Assembly (NCBI RefSeq): GCF_001995175.1
Contig: NZ_MUKN01000030.1
Coordinates: forward strand, 1 to 51,399
Direction: 5' to 3'
DNA: 51,399 bases
Source: Rathayibacter rhapontici
GTDB taxonomy: Bacteria; Actinomycetota; Actinomycetes; Actinomycetales; Microbacteriaceae
A model generated the notes under the pieces. It was not told the DNA's origin, ran no database searches, and worked only from the letters and a program-made list of their open reading frames with translations. Below, one piece after another: positions 8,481 to 16,238 of this stretch (positions within the stretch are counted from its first letter, which is position 1; every line of letters starts with the position of its first letter). Made by a program: the position numbers and the translations under genes.

Positions 8481-8560
8481 ACATCCTCGTGGGAGACCCC
8501 CGGACGCACGGGCGGCTCGTCCGCGTCCGCCGCCCCCGGGCGGCGGAGGTCGACCGGTGA
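8477..8560 (+). CDS. Possible 27-codon leader ORF before tetR
   Basis: ATG 8477 follows TACGAT by seven bases, the same leaderless geometry as the divergent MFS gene. The frame runs 27 codons (MDILVGDPR... ending EVDR) and its TGA overlaps the tetR GTG as GTGA, which would couple the two. It could be a translated leader, or an N-terminal part of TetR cut off by a one-base deletion like others in this window. Nothing else shows that it is a gene. Confidence 0.3.
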   Translation: MDILVGDPRTHGRLVRVRRPRAAEVDR

Positions 8561-9117
8561 GCGAGGGCACCCGGGTGCGCGCCGTGCGGCGCACCGATCC
8601 GCACCGCCGCGACCGGATCATCGACGCCTGCCTCGACGTGATCGCGGAGGTCGGCGTCTCCGGCACGTCCCACCGGCGCGTGGCCGCCGCCGCCGACGTG
8701 CCGCTGGGCTCGATGACCTACCACTTCGCCGGGATGGACGAGCTGCTGCACGCGGCGTTCGCGCGGTTCTCCGACTCGGTGGCGGCGCAGGCGCAGCGCC
8801 GGATGGACGGGGCGACGACGCGGGACGAGGCGCGGCAGGCACTGGTCGACCTGGTCGTGCACGACGTCTTCGGCAGCCAGCGCGAGCTCGTGCTGACCCA
8901 CGAGCTGTACACGCTCGCCTCCCGGCAGCCCGAGTTCCGCGCCCTGACCCACCGCTGGATGGCGCGGACCCGCGCGGCGCTCGAGCAGCACTTCGACCCC
9001 GCGACCGCCCGGATGCTCGACGCGCTGATGGAGGGTCTGACGATCCACCGCGCGCTCGACGACGAACCGGCGGACGACGCCCTGGTCGCGGAGGCGGTGC
9101 GCCGGCTCCTGGCCTGA
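8557..9117 (+). CDS. TetR-family transcriptional regulator
   Basis: The 186-residue protein has the standard TetR N-terminal helix-turn-helix: RDRIIDACLDVIAEVGV, then TSHRRVAAAADVPLGSMTYHF. The C-terminal ligand domain resembles the TetR_C group found in small actinobacterial regulators (VLTHELYTLASRQPEFRAL). The GTG at 8557 is backed by GGAGGT six bases upstream. It is divergent from the MFS exporter, with two palindromes between them, so repression of the exporter and of itself is the likely job. The gene ends six bases before the convergent monooxygenase; both stop codons lie inside one small palindrome. Confidence 0.9.
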   Translation: MSEGTRVRAVRRTDPHRRDRIIDACLDVIAEVGVSGTSHRRVAAAADVPLGSMTYHFAGMDELLHAAFARFSDSVAAQAQRRMDGATTRDEARQALVDLVVHDVFGSQRELVLTHELYTLASRQPEFRALTHRWMARTRAALEQHFDPATARMLDALMEGLTIHRALDDEPADDALVAEAVRRLLA

Positions 9118-9127
9118 CGCCGTCAGG
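9113..9127. terminator. Small palindrome spanning two convergent stop codons
   Basis: CCTGAC-GCC-GTCAGG forms a 6-bp stem with a 3-base loop. The tetR stop (9115-9117) and the monooxygenase stop (9123-9125) are both inside it. It is short, so a bidirectional terminator function is tentative. Confidence 0.35.
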
Positions 9128-10352
9128 GACGCCGGGCCCAGGTCGGAGCCCGCTCCGGGCGGGGCCCGACGCCCACGATCCAGGCCGGGACCACCGCGAG
9201 GGCGGGGACGCACCGCAGGAGCCCGACGAGGAGCGCCGGCACCGCGACGGTGCCCGAGAGGGCCGGCGCGATCAGTCGGGCGTGCAGCACGCGCTGCAGG
9301 AGCTGCAGCGCGACGGTGGGGAACGTCCGTCGGCGCTGGACGCGGGCGAGCAGACGCCGAGCCCGGGGGCCGCGCAGCTCCCCGCGGCGCAGGGGGCCGG
9401 CGAGCACCCGCGCCGCCGCGACCGCGTCCTGCACGGCGAGGTTCACGCCCACGCCGCCGACCGGCGACATCGCGTGCGCGGCGTCGCCCAGGCAGAGCAC
9501 GCCGTCCGCGTGCCAGCGGCGCAAGCGGTCCAGTCGGACGTCGAGGTGCTTCACGTCGTCCATCGACCCGATGCTCCCGACCGCGTCCGCGAGCTCCGGG
9601 AACAGCGCCGCCGCCTCCGCCCGGAACGCCGGGACGCCCCGCGCGCGGACCTCGGCGTCCGTGCCCTTCCTCCGCAGCGAGGCGATCTGGACGTAGCCCG
9701 TGCGGGGGATGCCGATGGCGACCCTCCCGTCGGCGATGCGCGGCAGGAGCGACTCGGGCAGCCGACGCGAGGAGGCCACCCGATACCACTGGACGTCGAA
9801 CGGGACGGGGTGCTCGCGCACGGGCAGGCCGACGGCGCGCCGCACGAGGGACCAGCGGCCGTCGCACGCGACCGTCAGGTCGGCGAGGAGACGGCCGGGA
9901 CCCTCCGGAGACCTGTACTCCACTCCGACGACCCGTCCGGCCTCGCGGAGCACGCCGGTGACCTCGTGCCGGCGGAGGAGCGTGAACGACGGCTCGGACG
10001 ACGCGGCCCCTGCCAGCAGATCGAGCAGATCCCACTGCGGGACCATCGCGAGGTACGGGTGCCGGAGCGGGAGCCGACCGAAGTCGGCCATCCGCACGTC
10101 GGATCCGCCGGGCAGCGCGACGTGGCGCAGCCGCGACTGGGGGAGCGCGTCGAACGCCTCGAAGAGGCCGAGGTCCGACAGAAGGTCGAGGGTCGCCGGA
10201 TGCACGGTGTCGCCGCGGAAGTCGCGCAGGAAGTCGGCGTGCTTCTCGAGGACGACCACCTCGACTCCGGCGCGCGCGAGCAGCAGGCCCAGCACCAGCC
10301 CCGCGGGGCCGCCGCCGATCACCACGCAGGTGGCCTCTCGCTCCGTGGTCAC
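9123..10352 (-). CDS. FAD-dependent aromatic-ring-type monooxygenase
   Basis: The 409-residue protein has the fold of p-hydroxybenzoate hydroxylase relatives. The Rossmann motif GGGPAG is near residues 13-18, a DG motif appears in VACDGRWSLVRRAVG, and the second FAD motif is GDAAHAMSPVGGVGVN near residue 300. A hydrophobic C-terminus (VPALLVGLLRCVPALAVV) may touch the membrane. GTG 10352 has a GGAGGA site upstream. It is divergent from the DUF1801 gene. Related proteins hydroxylate polyketides, quinones or drugs such as rifamycin and tetracycline. Substrate unknown. A second, clearly related enzyme lies at 11246-12439. Confidence 0.85.
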   Translation of the reverse strand: MTTEREATCVVIGGGPAGLVLGLLLARAGVEVVVLEKHADFLRDFRGDTVHPATLDLLSDLGLFEAFDALPQSRLRHVALPGGSDVRMADFGRLPLRHPYLAMVPQWDLLDLLAGAASSEPSFTLLRRHEVTGVLREAGRVVGVEYRSPEGPGRLLADLTVACDGRWSLVRRAVGLPVREHPVPFDVQWYRVASSRRLPESLLPRIADGRVAIGIPRTGYVQIASLRRKGTDAEVRARGVPAFRAEAAALFPELADAVGSIGSMDDVKHLDVRLDRLRRWHADGVLCLGDAAHAMSPVGGVGVNLAVQDAVAAARVLAGPLRRGELRGPRARRLLARVQRRRTFPTVALQLLQRVLHARLIAPALSGTVAVPALLVGLLRCVPALAVVPAWIVGVGPRPERAPTWARRP

Positions 10353-10454
10353 GGTCGTCCTCCTCCGTCGTCCTCAGCGTGGCCCTGCTGGGTCCGCGGC
10401 ACCAGGGTCGCGGGCGGAGTAGCATCGGCGCGTTCCGCAGACGAGGAGACCCCC

Positions 10455-10889
10455 ATGACCCCGAGCGACGAGATCGACGCGCTGATCGCCCGCACGCCCG
10501 ACTGGCGCGGGGAGGTCCTCGCCGAACTCCGCCGAGTCGTCCTCGCCGCCGAGCCCGGCATCGTCGAGGAGTGGAAGTGGATGGGGTCGCCCGTGTGGGA
10601 GCTCGACGGGATCCTCTGCGTCGGCGACGTCTTCACGGCCAAGGTCAAGCTCGGCTTCCTCTACGGCGCCTCGCTGCCCGATCCGCACGGGATCTTCAAC
10701 GGCGAGCTGGGCGGGAACCAGCGCCGCTCGGTCGAGTTCGCCGAGGGCGACACGGTCGACGCGGAGGCGCTCGCCGAGCTGATCCGCGAGGCCGTGGCGC
10801 TTAATCGGCGGAAGGTCGCCGAGCGGGCGGCGGCGAAGATCGCGAAGCGCGAGGCCGCCAAGGCGGCTCGAGCGGCCGCGAAGGGCTGA
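10455..10889 (+). CDS. DUF1801-domain protein
   Basis: The 144-residue protein starts TPSDEIDALIARTPDWRGEVLAELRRVV and continues EEWKWMGSPVWELDGILC, the DUF1801 (YdhG-like) pattern. The C-terminus is a lysine/alanine-rich helix (AAKIAKREAAKAARAAAKG) that could bind nucleic acid. The ATG is set by GAGGAG six bases upstream, and TAGCAT at 10420-10425 is a plausible -10. The function of the family is not known. A bidirectional hairpin separates it from the convergent DUF4287 gene. Confidence 0.85.
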   Translation: MTPSDEIDALIARTPDWRGEVLAELRRVVLAAEPGIVEEWKWMGSPVWELDGILCVGDVFTAKVKLGFLYGASLPDPHGIFNGELGGNQRRSVEFAEGDTVDAEALAELIREAVALNRRKVAERAAAKIAKREAAKAARAAAKG

Positions 10890-10900
10890 TCACCCCCGCA

Positions 10901-10920
10901 GGCCCGGTCGCCGCCGGGCC
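10901..10920. terminator. Bidirectional hairpin between convergent genes
   Basis: GGCCCGG (10901-10907) pairs with CCGGGCC (10914-10920) around a 6-base loop. It is centred in the 36-base gap between two convergent stop codons, so it can end transcription from both sides. There is no U-tract. Confidence 0.6.
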
Positions 10921-10925
10921 CGGGA

Positions 10926-11171
10926 TCAGGCCCGGGCGGCCTTCACGTAGGCGACGAGCGCGTTCGCATGCCCGTGGCCGAGGCCGTGCTCCGACTTCAG
11001 CCACGCCACGACCTGCATGTGCGGCTCCGAGTCGAGGCGCTCGTCGACGAGATCGAGCCACTGCTGCACCGGGCGACCGTAGGTCTTCTCGATGCTGGGG
11101 AAGTACGAGGCGGGGCCCTTCGGCTTCGAGCCGTCGGCGGGGGGTTCCGGAGCGAGCACGCGGTCGGTCAT
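10926..11171 (-). CDS. DUF4287-domain protein
   Basis: This 81-residue protein is mainly one DUF4287 domain: GPASYFPSIEKTYGRPVQQWLDL, then HMQVVAWLKSEHGLGHGHANALVAYV. The family is common in actinobacteria, often near DUF1801 or DUF5655 genes, and has no known function. Here it lies next to a DUF1801 gene, in line with that tendency. ATG 11171 has TAGGGT (11178-11183, minus strand) six bases upstream, so translation is probably leaderless. Confidence 0.85.
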   Translation of the reverse strand: MTDRVLAPEPPADGSKPKGPASYFPSIEKTYGRPVQQWLDLVDERLDSEPHMQVVAWLKSEHGLGHGHANALVAYVKAARA

Positions 11172-11177
11172 GGCGAC

Positions 11178-11239
11178 ACCCTAGCCAGCGCGCGGGCACT
11201 GCACGAGTGCCCGCGCGCGGGGGCGCCGCTCCGTAGGCT
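11178..11239. promoter_or_regulatory. Divergent leaderless promoters
   Basis: TAGGGT (11178-11183, minus strand) serves the DUF4287 gene and TAGGCT (11234-11239, plus strand) the FAD monooxygenase. Both hexamers are exactly six bases from their start codons. No -35 matching TTGACA stands out in the 50 bases between them. Confidence 0.5.
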
Positions 11240-11245
11240 CGGAGC

Positions 11246-12439
11246 GTGACGGTGGAGCGGACGGACGTGCTCGTGGTCGGCGGCGGGCCCGTCGGGGTGT
11301 TCCTCGGCGCACTGCTCGCGCAGGCGGGCGTCGGCGTGCAGGTGTGGGAGAAGCGGGACTCGGTGCCGGCGGGATCCCGCGCGATCGGCATCCATCCGCC
11401 GTCCCTCGACGCGTTCGCGGTGATCGGAGCGGCCGAGCCCGTCCTCGCGGAGGCGGCCCTGGTGACGCACGGCGTCGCACGCAGCCGGGGACGCGATCTG
11501 GGCGTCCTGTCGTTCGCTCGCGCGTCGCGGACGCATCCGTACGTCGCGACCCTCGACCAGCACCGGACCGAGACGATCCTCCGCGGCCGGCTGGACGCCC
11601 TCGACCCCACGGCCCTCCGGACGGGAGTCGAGGTGAGCGGCCTGGACCGCCGTGCGGCGCACGTCGAGGTGACGGGCACCGGTCGGCACGGCGAGACGAT
11701 CGAGCTGCACGCCTCCTTCGTCGTCGGGGCGGACGGCGCCCGGAGCGCTGTGCGGGAGCTGCTCGGCATCGGCCTCTCCGGCCGCGACTACTCCGACCGC
11801 TACGTGATGGGCGACTTCGCCGACCCCGAGCAGGCCTCCCTGTCCTCCTCCGCTCTCGTCGACGTCGGCCCGGAGGGCGTGGTGGAGTCCTTCCCCCTGC
11901 CCGGCGGCCGACGGCGGTACGTCGCTCTCAGCGGCCCGGACGCCTCGCTCGGCGCGCCCGCGTGGCGACCCGATGCGGCTCCGGACACGGTGGCGGCGGC
12001 GGCGCTCGCCGCGGTCGTCCATGCGCGCACGGGAGCGCCGGTCGACGCCGGCACCTGCACGATGCTCAGCGGCTTCCGGGTCCGCCGGCGCGAGGCGGGC
12101 CTCGTCGGGATCGGGCGCGTGGTGCTCGTCGGCGACGCGGCGCACGGGATCAGCCCGATCGGCGGTCAGGGGATGAACCTGGGCTGGCTCGACGCGGCGG
12201 AGCTCGCTCCGCTCCTGGCGCACGCCGTCCGCTCGGGAACGGCCGGGCCGTGGGTCGGCTTCGCGCGTCGACGGATGCGCGCAGCGCGTCGGGCCGCCCG
12301 TCAGGCCGAGCTGAACATGGCGATGGGCCGGCCGCTGGGTGCCGTCGCCCACCGCGGGCGCACGGCCCTCCTGCGCACGCTCCTCGCGCTGCCGACGTCC
12401 GACCTGCTGGCCCGCGTGTACGCGATGCGCTGGTCCTGA
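11246..12439 (+). CDS. FAD-dependent monooxygenase
   Basis: This 397-residue flavoprotein belongs to the same family as the gene at 9123-10352. The FAD motif GGGPVG is in VLVVGGGPVGVFLGALLAQAG, followed by EKRDSVPAGSRAIGIHPPSLD, DG in VVGADGARSAVRELLG, and GDAAHGISPIGGQGMNLGWLDA. GTG 11246 is supported by TAGGCT six bases before it. It converges on the UbiA gene: the two stops are separated by six bases and sit in a short palindrome (12435-12450). In some actinobacteria such enzymes act on prenylated or polyketide aromatics with a UbiA enzyme. The opposite orientation here weakens that link. Confidence 0.85.
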   Translation: MTVERTDVLVVGGGPVGVFLGALLAQAGVGVQVWEKRDSVPAGSRAIGIHPPSLDAFAVIGAAEPVLAEAALVTHGVARSRGRDLGVLSFARASRTHPYVATLDQHRTETILRGRLDALDPTALRTGVEVSGLDRRAAHVEVTGTGRHGETIELHASFVVGADGARSAVRELLGIGLSGRDYSDRYVMGDFADPEQASLSSSALVDVGPEGVVESFPLPGGRRRYVALSGPDASLGAPAWRPDAAPDTVAAAALAAVVHARTGAPVDAGTCTMLSGFRVRRREAGLVGIGRVVLVGDAAHGISPIGGQGMNLGWLDAAELAPLLAHAVRSGTAGPWVGFARRRMRAARRAARQAELNMAMGRPLGAVAHRGRTALLRTLLALPTSDLLARVYAMRWS

Positions 12440-12445
12440 TCCGGG

Positions 12446-13297
12446 TCAGGCCACCAGGCGGGCTCCTGAGAGCCCCAGCTCGACGACGAGCACGAGCGAC
12501 GCCGCGATCACCAGGCGGAAGAGCAGTCGGGTCGGCGGCCCGGTCAGCACGAGGCGGATCCCGGCGGCGGCGAGCGCGACGACCACGAGGGTCCCGGCGA
12601 CGGCCAGCGCGACTCCCGGGCCGCGCACCGCCTCCGCACCGGTGATCTGACCGAGGAGCACCAGGAGAGCGGCGACGACGAGCGAGCCGAAGGCGACGAT
12701 GCCCGAGAGCCGGAGGCCCAGCCGGTGCGGGAATCCGCGGACGCCGGTGGCCTCGTCGTCGACCAGGTCCGGCAGCACGTTGGTGCAGTGGATCGCGACG
12801 CCGAAGACGGCTCCTGTCGCCACGGCCCAGGCGGCCGGGAGAGGGCCGCCGCCGGCCGAGACGGCGACGACGGGCAGGAGGCCGAACGCGACGACGAAGG
12901 GGAGCACCGAGACGGCGGTGCGCTTGAGCCCGGCGTCGTACGCCCAGCCGGCCGCGACGAGCACGAGGTGGGCGACGGCCGGGACCGGACCGAGGAGGAG
13001 CGAGAGCACGACCGAGACGGCGGCGGTGGCGATCGCGGCGGTCCGCACGGCGCGGACGCTGATCGCTCCGACGGCCACCGGCTTGTCGGTGCGCCCCACC
13101 GCGCGGTCGCGGTCGACGTCGATCCAGTCGTTCGCGAGCCCGATCGAGAGCTGCCCCGCCACGACGGCCAGCGCGACGAGCACCACGACCAGGAGGGGTC
13201 TGCCCGCCGCGGCCGCGAGCACCGTGGCGAGGACCGTGACCGTGACCGTGGGCCCGGGATGCGACGAGGCCAGGGGGAGGCGCACCCGGGACGTCAT
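12446..13297 (-). CDS. UbiA-family prenyltransferase
   Basis: The 283-residue integral membrane protein has about eight to nine hydrophobic segments. The first aspartate-rich motif NDWIDVDRD (56-64) and the second DLVDDEATG (177-185) would bind magnesium-diphosphate of a prenyl donor. ATG 13297 is preceded by TAGGCT (13304-13309, minus strand) at six bases, a leaderless layout. Menaquinone (MenA), heme O (CyoE) and chlorophyll-type enzymes share this fold. The sequence does not identify the acceptor; a secondary-metabolism or quinone-like aromatic is most likely. No other prenyl-pathway gene lies in the window. Confidence 0.88.
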   Translation of the reverse strand: MTSRVRLPLASSHPGPTVTVTVLATVLAAAAGRPLLVVVLVALAVVAGQLSIGLANDWIDVDRDRAVGRTDKPVAVGAISVRAVRTAAIATAAVSVVLSLLLGPVPAVAHLVLVAAGWAYDAGLKRTAVSVLPFVVAFGLLPVVAVSAGGGPLPAAWAVATGAVFGVAIHCTNVLPDLVDDEATGVRGFPHRLGLRLSGIVAFGSLVVAALLVLLGQITGAEAVRGPGVALAVAGTLVVVALAAAGIRLVLTGPPTRLLFRLVIAASLVLVVELGLSGARLVA

Positions 13298-13327
13298 CGT
13301 CCCAGCCTACGGGCCGCTCCCCGGCGA

Positions 13328-13993
13328 TCAGCCGACCGTGACCGCAGCGCTGGAGGGCTTGCGGCCGTGCCGCATCCAGACGAAGAACCCGACCAGCGTG
13401 AACGCTCCGTAGACGACGTACATCAGACCGGAGGCGTAGTACCCGGCCGAGAAGAGCAGGGGCACGCCGACGACGTCGACGGCGACCCAGATCAGCCAGA
13501 ACTCGACCCACCCCTTCGCCATGCCGTACGTCGCGAGCAGCGATCCGGTGAAGATCCACGCGTCGCTCCACACCGGCTCGTACGAGCCGAGGGCGCGGAA
13601 CAGGGGAGTGAGCACTGCGGTGCCGCCGACCATCCCGAGGACCAGCAGGGCGCGAGTGCGCCAGGACGCCCAGCGCGGCTCGATCACGGTCGACGAGGAC
13701 TCGGGGCGGTGCGTCCACCGGTACCACCCGTAGACGCTCACGATCATGAACATGACCTGCCGCCCGGCCTGCCCGAGCAGGTTGACGGGGTTCGGAGTGC
13801 CGAAGAGCGCGCCCATGAAGACCGTGAACAGCAGAGCGTTGCCGACGAGTCCGACGGGCCAGGCCCAGACCCTGCGCCGCATGCCGCCCAGTGCGCTCGC
13901 GAGCCCGAAGGCGTTGCCGATCACCTCGCGCCAGAGCACCCTCTGGTCGCCCAGGACGATCTGCGCATCGAACAGCCAGTGCACGAGCTCCAC
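13328..13993 (-). CDS. pnuC: PnuC-type nicotinamide riboside transporter
   Basis: The 221-residue membrane protein has seven to eight segments. It carries VWAWPVGLVGNALLF and SVYGWYRW, the aromatic W/N pattern with which PnuC binds the nicotinamide ring, and a basic C-terminal tail. PnuC proteins take up nicotinamide riboside by facilitated diffusion, trapped by phosphorylation inside the cell. GTG 13993 follows GAGGAGGATCAC, a close ribosome binding site. No nadR, thiamine or NAD riboswitch-like element is evident in the 57 bases upstream. Other Pnu vitamers cannot be excluded. Confidence 0.88.
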   Translation of the reverse strand: MELVHWLFDAQIVLGDQRVLWREVIGNAFGLASALGGMRRRVWAWPVGLVGNALLFTVFMGALFGTPNPVNLLGQAGRQVMFMIVSVYGWYRWTHRPESSSTVIEPRWASWRTRALLVLGMVGGTAVLTPLFRALGSYEPVWSDAWIFTGSLLATYGMAKGWVEFWLIWVAVDVVGVPLLFSAGYYASGLMYVVYGAFTLVGFFVWMRHGRKPSSAAVTVG

Positions 13994-14050
13994 GTGATCC
14001 TCCTCAGCCCCCCTCGTGCAGCAACGGAGCAGGGCCGCGCATTCCCGAGG

Positions 14051-14662
14051 TCAGAACAGCGAGTAGACCACGTCGAAGCAGACCGCCGCGGCCGCCGTGA
14101 TCGCGAGTGACGCGAGCACCACGGGAAGGCCCGGCTTGCGACGCAGGATCGCGAGCCCCAGGAACGCGACTCCGAGCACGATCTCGAGCCACCAGTACAC
14201 CGGGCTCGTGGTGTCGGCGACGGCGCTCAGCGCCCAGACGCCCTCGCCGATCAGCACCCCCGAGAGCGGAGCGACGGCGAGCACCCGCCAGGCGGTCGTG
14301 CCGTGGAGGGTGAGCGCCGCGGCGGCTCCGAGGATCGGGCCGGCGGGGACGGCGAGCAGCCAGAACGGATCGGAGAACGGCGGCGACCAGCCGAAGCCGC
14401 GCCACCCGGTGACCAGGTCGTACCCCTCGAGCATCGCGAAGAACGAGAGCAGGCCGAGGACCGCGCCGGCCACGGGACGCACCAGCGCGAGCCGCACGAG
14501 GGCGAACACCAGCATCGACCAGCCGCCGGAGGAGTTGGCGAACGAGTTCAGCGCGGGCGGGAGGACGGTCTGCAGGAGACTCGTCGCTGCGCCCAGCAGC
14601 AGCCCGCCGCCGACCACGAGGGCGAGGGCGGGGAGCAGGGAGGATCTCGAGGCGGTGGGCAC
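14051..14662 (-). CDS. DUF6518-like membrane protein
   Basis: The 203-residue protein is almost entirely hydrophobic, with six to seven membrane segments (for example LALVVGGGLLLGAATSLLQ and VLAVAPLSGVLIGEGVWAL). GGWSMLVFALVRLAL and YWWLEIVLGVAFL resemble the uncharacterised actinobacterial DUF6518 family. GTG 14662 is chosen because AGGA lies seven bases upstream and because the frame further upstream is not protein-like. It shares direction with pnuC (57-base gap) and may be co-transcribed. Function unknown. Confidence 0.65.
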   Translation of the reverse strand: MPTASRSSLLPALALVVGGGLLLGAATSLLQTVLPPALNSFANSSGGWSMLVFALVRLALVRPVAGAVLGLLSFFAMLEGYDLVTGWRGFGWSPPFSDPFWLLAVPAGPILGAAAALTLHGTTAWRVLAVAPLSGVLIGEGVWALSAVADTTSPVYWWLEIVLGVAFLGLAILRRKPGLPVVLASLAITAAAAVCFDVVYSLF

Positions 14663-14739
14663 GCTCCGATCCTGTCGGGGCGCGCGGCCGAGCGGATCGG
14701 GGAGAACCCTGATTCCACCCCGGCCCGCCCCGGACGGGC

Positions 14740-15171
14740 TCAGTCGGCGCGCACCGACACGTTCTCGCCGAGCGGCGTCCAGTCCTCGAAGGAGGAGTCC
14801 TCCGGTCCGCCGCCGTCGGGATGGAGCTGCACCGTCCAGGCGCCCGGACCCGACGACACGGTCCCTCCGCCCGTCGTGCAGGCGCTGCTCGACTGAGCGC
14901 CGGCGTCGACGATCACGCACTGATCGCCGCGTTCCATCGAGGAGCCGAGGTACACCTCGAGGCCCTCGACCGAGCCCGCGTAGCGCGCCGACTCCGGATC
15001 GATCCCGTCGGTGACGACCCCGAGATCCGGCAGCACGTCGGCGTCGGTGCGCTCGCCATCGAAGTCCGAGAACGCGATCGGTCCCGCGCATCCCGCGAGC
15101 AGCGGCACCGCCGCGAGCACGACCGCGAGCGCGGAGATCCGTCGTCCGTCCCTGGTCCTGCTCCGCGCCAT
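14740..15171 (-). CDS. Predicted lipoprotein, unknown function
   Basis: The product has 143 residues. A basic N-terminus and hydrophobic stretch (ALAVVLAAVPLLAGC) end in a lipobox, LLAG-C, giving an acylated cysteine near residue 28. The mature part is acidic and Gly/Ser-rich with two further cysteines (DQCVIV and SSACTTGG) that could form a disulfide outside the cell. A GGGGGG ribosome binding site precedes ATG 15171, and a TAGGGT -10 lies about 30 bases further up (15202-15207, minus strand). I recognise no family. Confidence 0.75.
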   Translation of the reverse strand: MARSRTRDGRRISALAVVLAAVPLLAGCAGPIAFSDFDGERTDADVLPDLGVVTDGIDPESARYAGSVEGLEVYLGSSMERGDQCVIVDAGAQSSSACTTGGGTVSSGPGAWTVQLHPDGGGPEDSSFEDWTPLGENVSVRAD

Positions 15172-15239
15172 CGAGGCCCCCCTTCGCGCTGCGGTCCGCC
15201 CACCCTAGCGGGGGAGCGCGGTGCCGGGGCCGCGAGGGC

Positions 15240-16238
15240 TCAGGCCGAGCTCTCCCGCACGATCAGACGCGGCGCGGCCATGTACTCCTCGGCCGCCGTG
15301 GTCCCGCCCGCGATGCGGTAGACGAGCCGCTCGACCGCTGTGCGGGCCATGAAGGCGTGGTCGGGGTCTATCGTGGTCAGCCTCGGCACCGTGTACTCGC
15401 CCTCGAGGATCGCGTCGAAGGCGGCGACCCTCACCCGGCCCGGCACAGGGATCCCCCGGTCGGCGAGACCCCGGAGCACCCCGATCCCGACCGTGTCGGT
15501 GATGCAGAACACCCCGTCGAAGGGGACGCCGCGATCGAGGAAGTCGCGGATGCCCCGGGAGCCGCCGGCCATCGTGAACTCGCCGACCTCGATGTGCAGC
15601 GCCGGATCGATCGCGAGTCCGGCCTCCTCGTGCGCTCGCCGGTAGCCCTCGAGACGCAGACTCGAGACGTCGACCTCGTCGGGCGCCGGGTCGTCCACCA
15701 TCACGATCCGCCGGCAGCCCTTCTCGATCAGGTGGGCGACGGCCATCCGGGCGCCGTCCACGTTCGCCATGGCCACGTGGTCGACCGGGCCCTCGAAGAT
15801 GCGCTCGCCGAGGATCACGAGCGGGTGGTCGACGCGGAGCAGCTCGGTGTCGGCCGCGCCGAGCCCGACGGTGCTCAGGATGATGCCGTCGTACAGCCGC
15901 TTGCGGGAGGACGCGAGCGCCCCGAGCTCGTTCTCGCGCTGGGCGCCGGTCTGCTCGATCACGACGCGCAGATCGTGCTTCTCGGCGGCGGCGATGATCT
16001 CGGCGGCGAGCCGGCCGTAGTACGGCCGGTCGATCTCTGGCACCGCGAGTCCGATGGTGCCGGTGCGCCCCGTCCGCAGATTCCGCGCGGCGACGTTCAC
16101 CCGGTAGTCGAGCCGCGAGATCACGTCGAGCACCTTCTCGCGCGTGGTCTCGCGGACGTGGGGGTGGTCGTTCAGCACGTGCGACACGGTCATCGCCGAG
16201 ACCCCGGCCTCTTTCGCCACGTCGTGGATGGTCACCAT
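15240..16238 (-). CDS. LacI-family transcriptional repressor of the GH43 operon
   Basis: The 332-residue protein has the LacI helix-turn-helix at the extreme N-terminus (TIHDVAKEAGVSAMTVSHVLN, hinge helix YRVNVAARNLR) and a periplasmic-binding-protein-like sugar domain to the end (GTIGLAVPEIDRPYYG ... AAFDAILEGEY). ATG 16238 has GGGGAGGAGG upstream; the gene overlaps the preceding GH43 stop by seven bases. It is the last gene of the sugar operon, so it would repress its own expression through the two TGTATCGATA-core operators near 21300. The inducer is probably the imported or trimmed sugar. Confidence 0.92.
   Translation of the reverse strand: MVTIHDVAKEAGVSAMTVSHVLNDHPHVRETTREKVLDVISRLDYRVNVAARNLRTGRTGTIGLAVPEIDRPYYGRLAAEIIAAAEKHDLRVVIEQTGAQRENELGALASSRKRLYDGIILSTVGLGAADTELLRVDHPLVILGERIFEGPVDHVAMANVDGARMAVAHLIEKGCRRIVMVDDPAPDEVDVSSLRLEGYRRAHEEAGLAIDPALHIEVGEFTMAGGSRGIRDFLDRGVPFDGVFCITDTVGIGVLRGLADRGIPVPGRVRVAAFDAILEGEYTVPRLTTIDPDHAFMARTAVERLVYRIAGGTTAAEEYMAAPRLIVRESSA

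Noticed and set aside
13994..14050. NAD or thiamine riboswitch upstream of pnuC
   Set aside because: The space is only 57 bases, and no conserved riboswitch core could be recognised.
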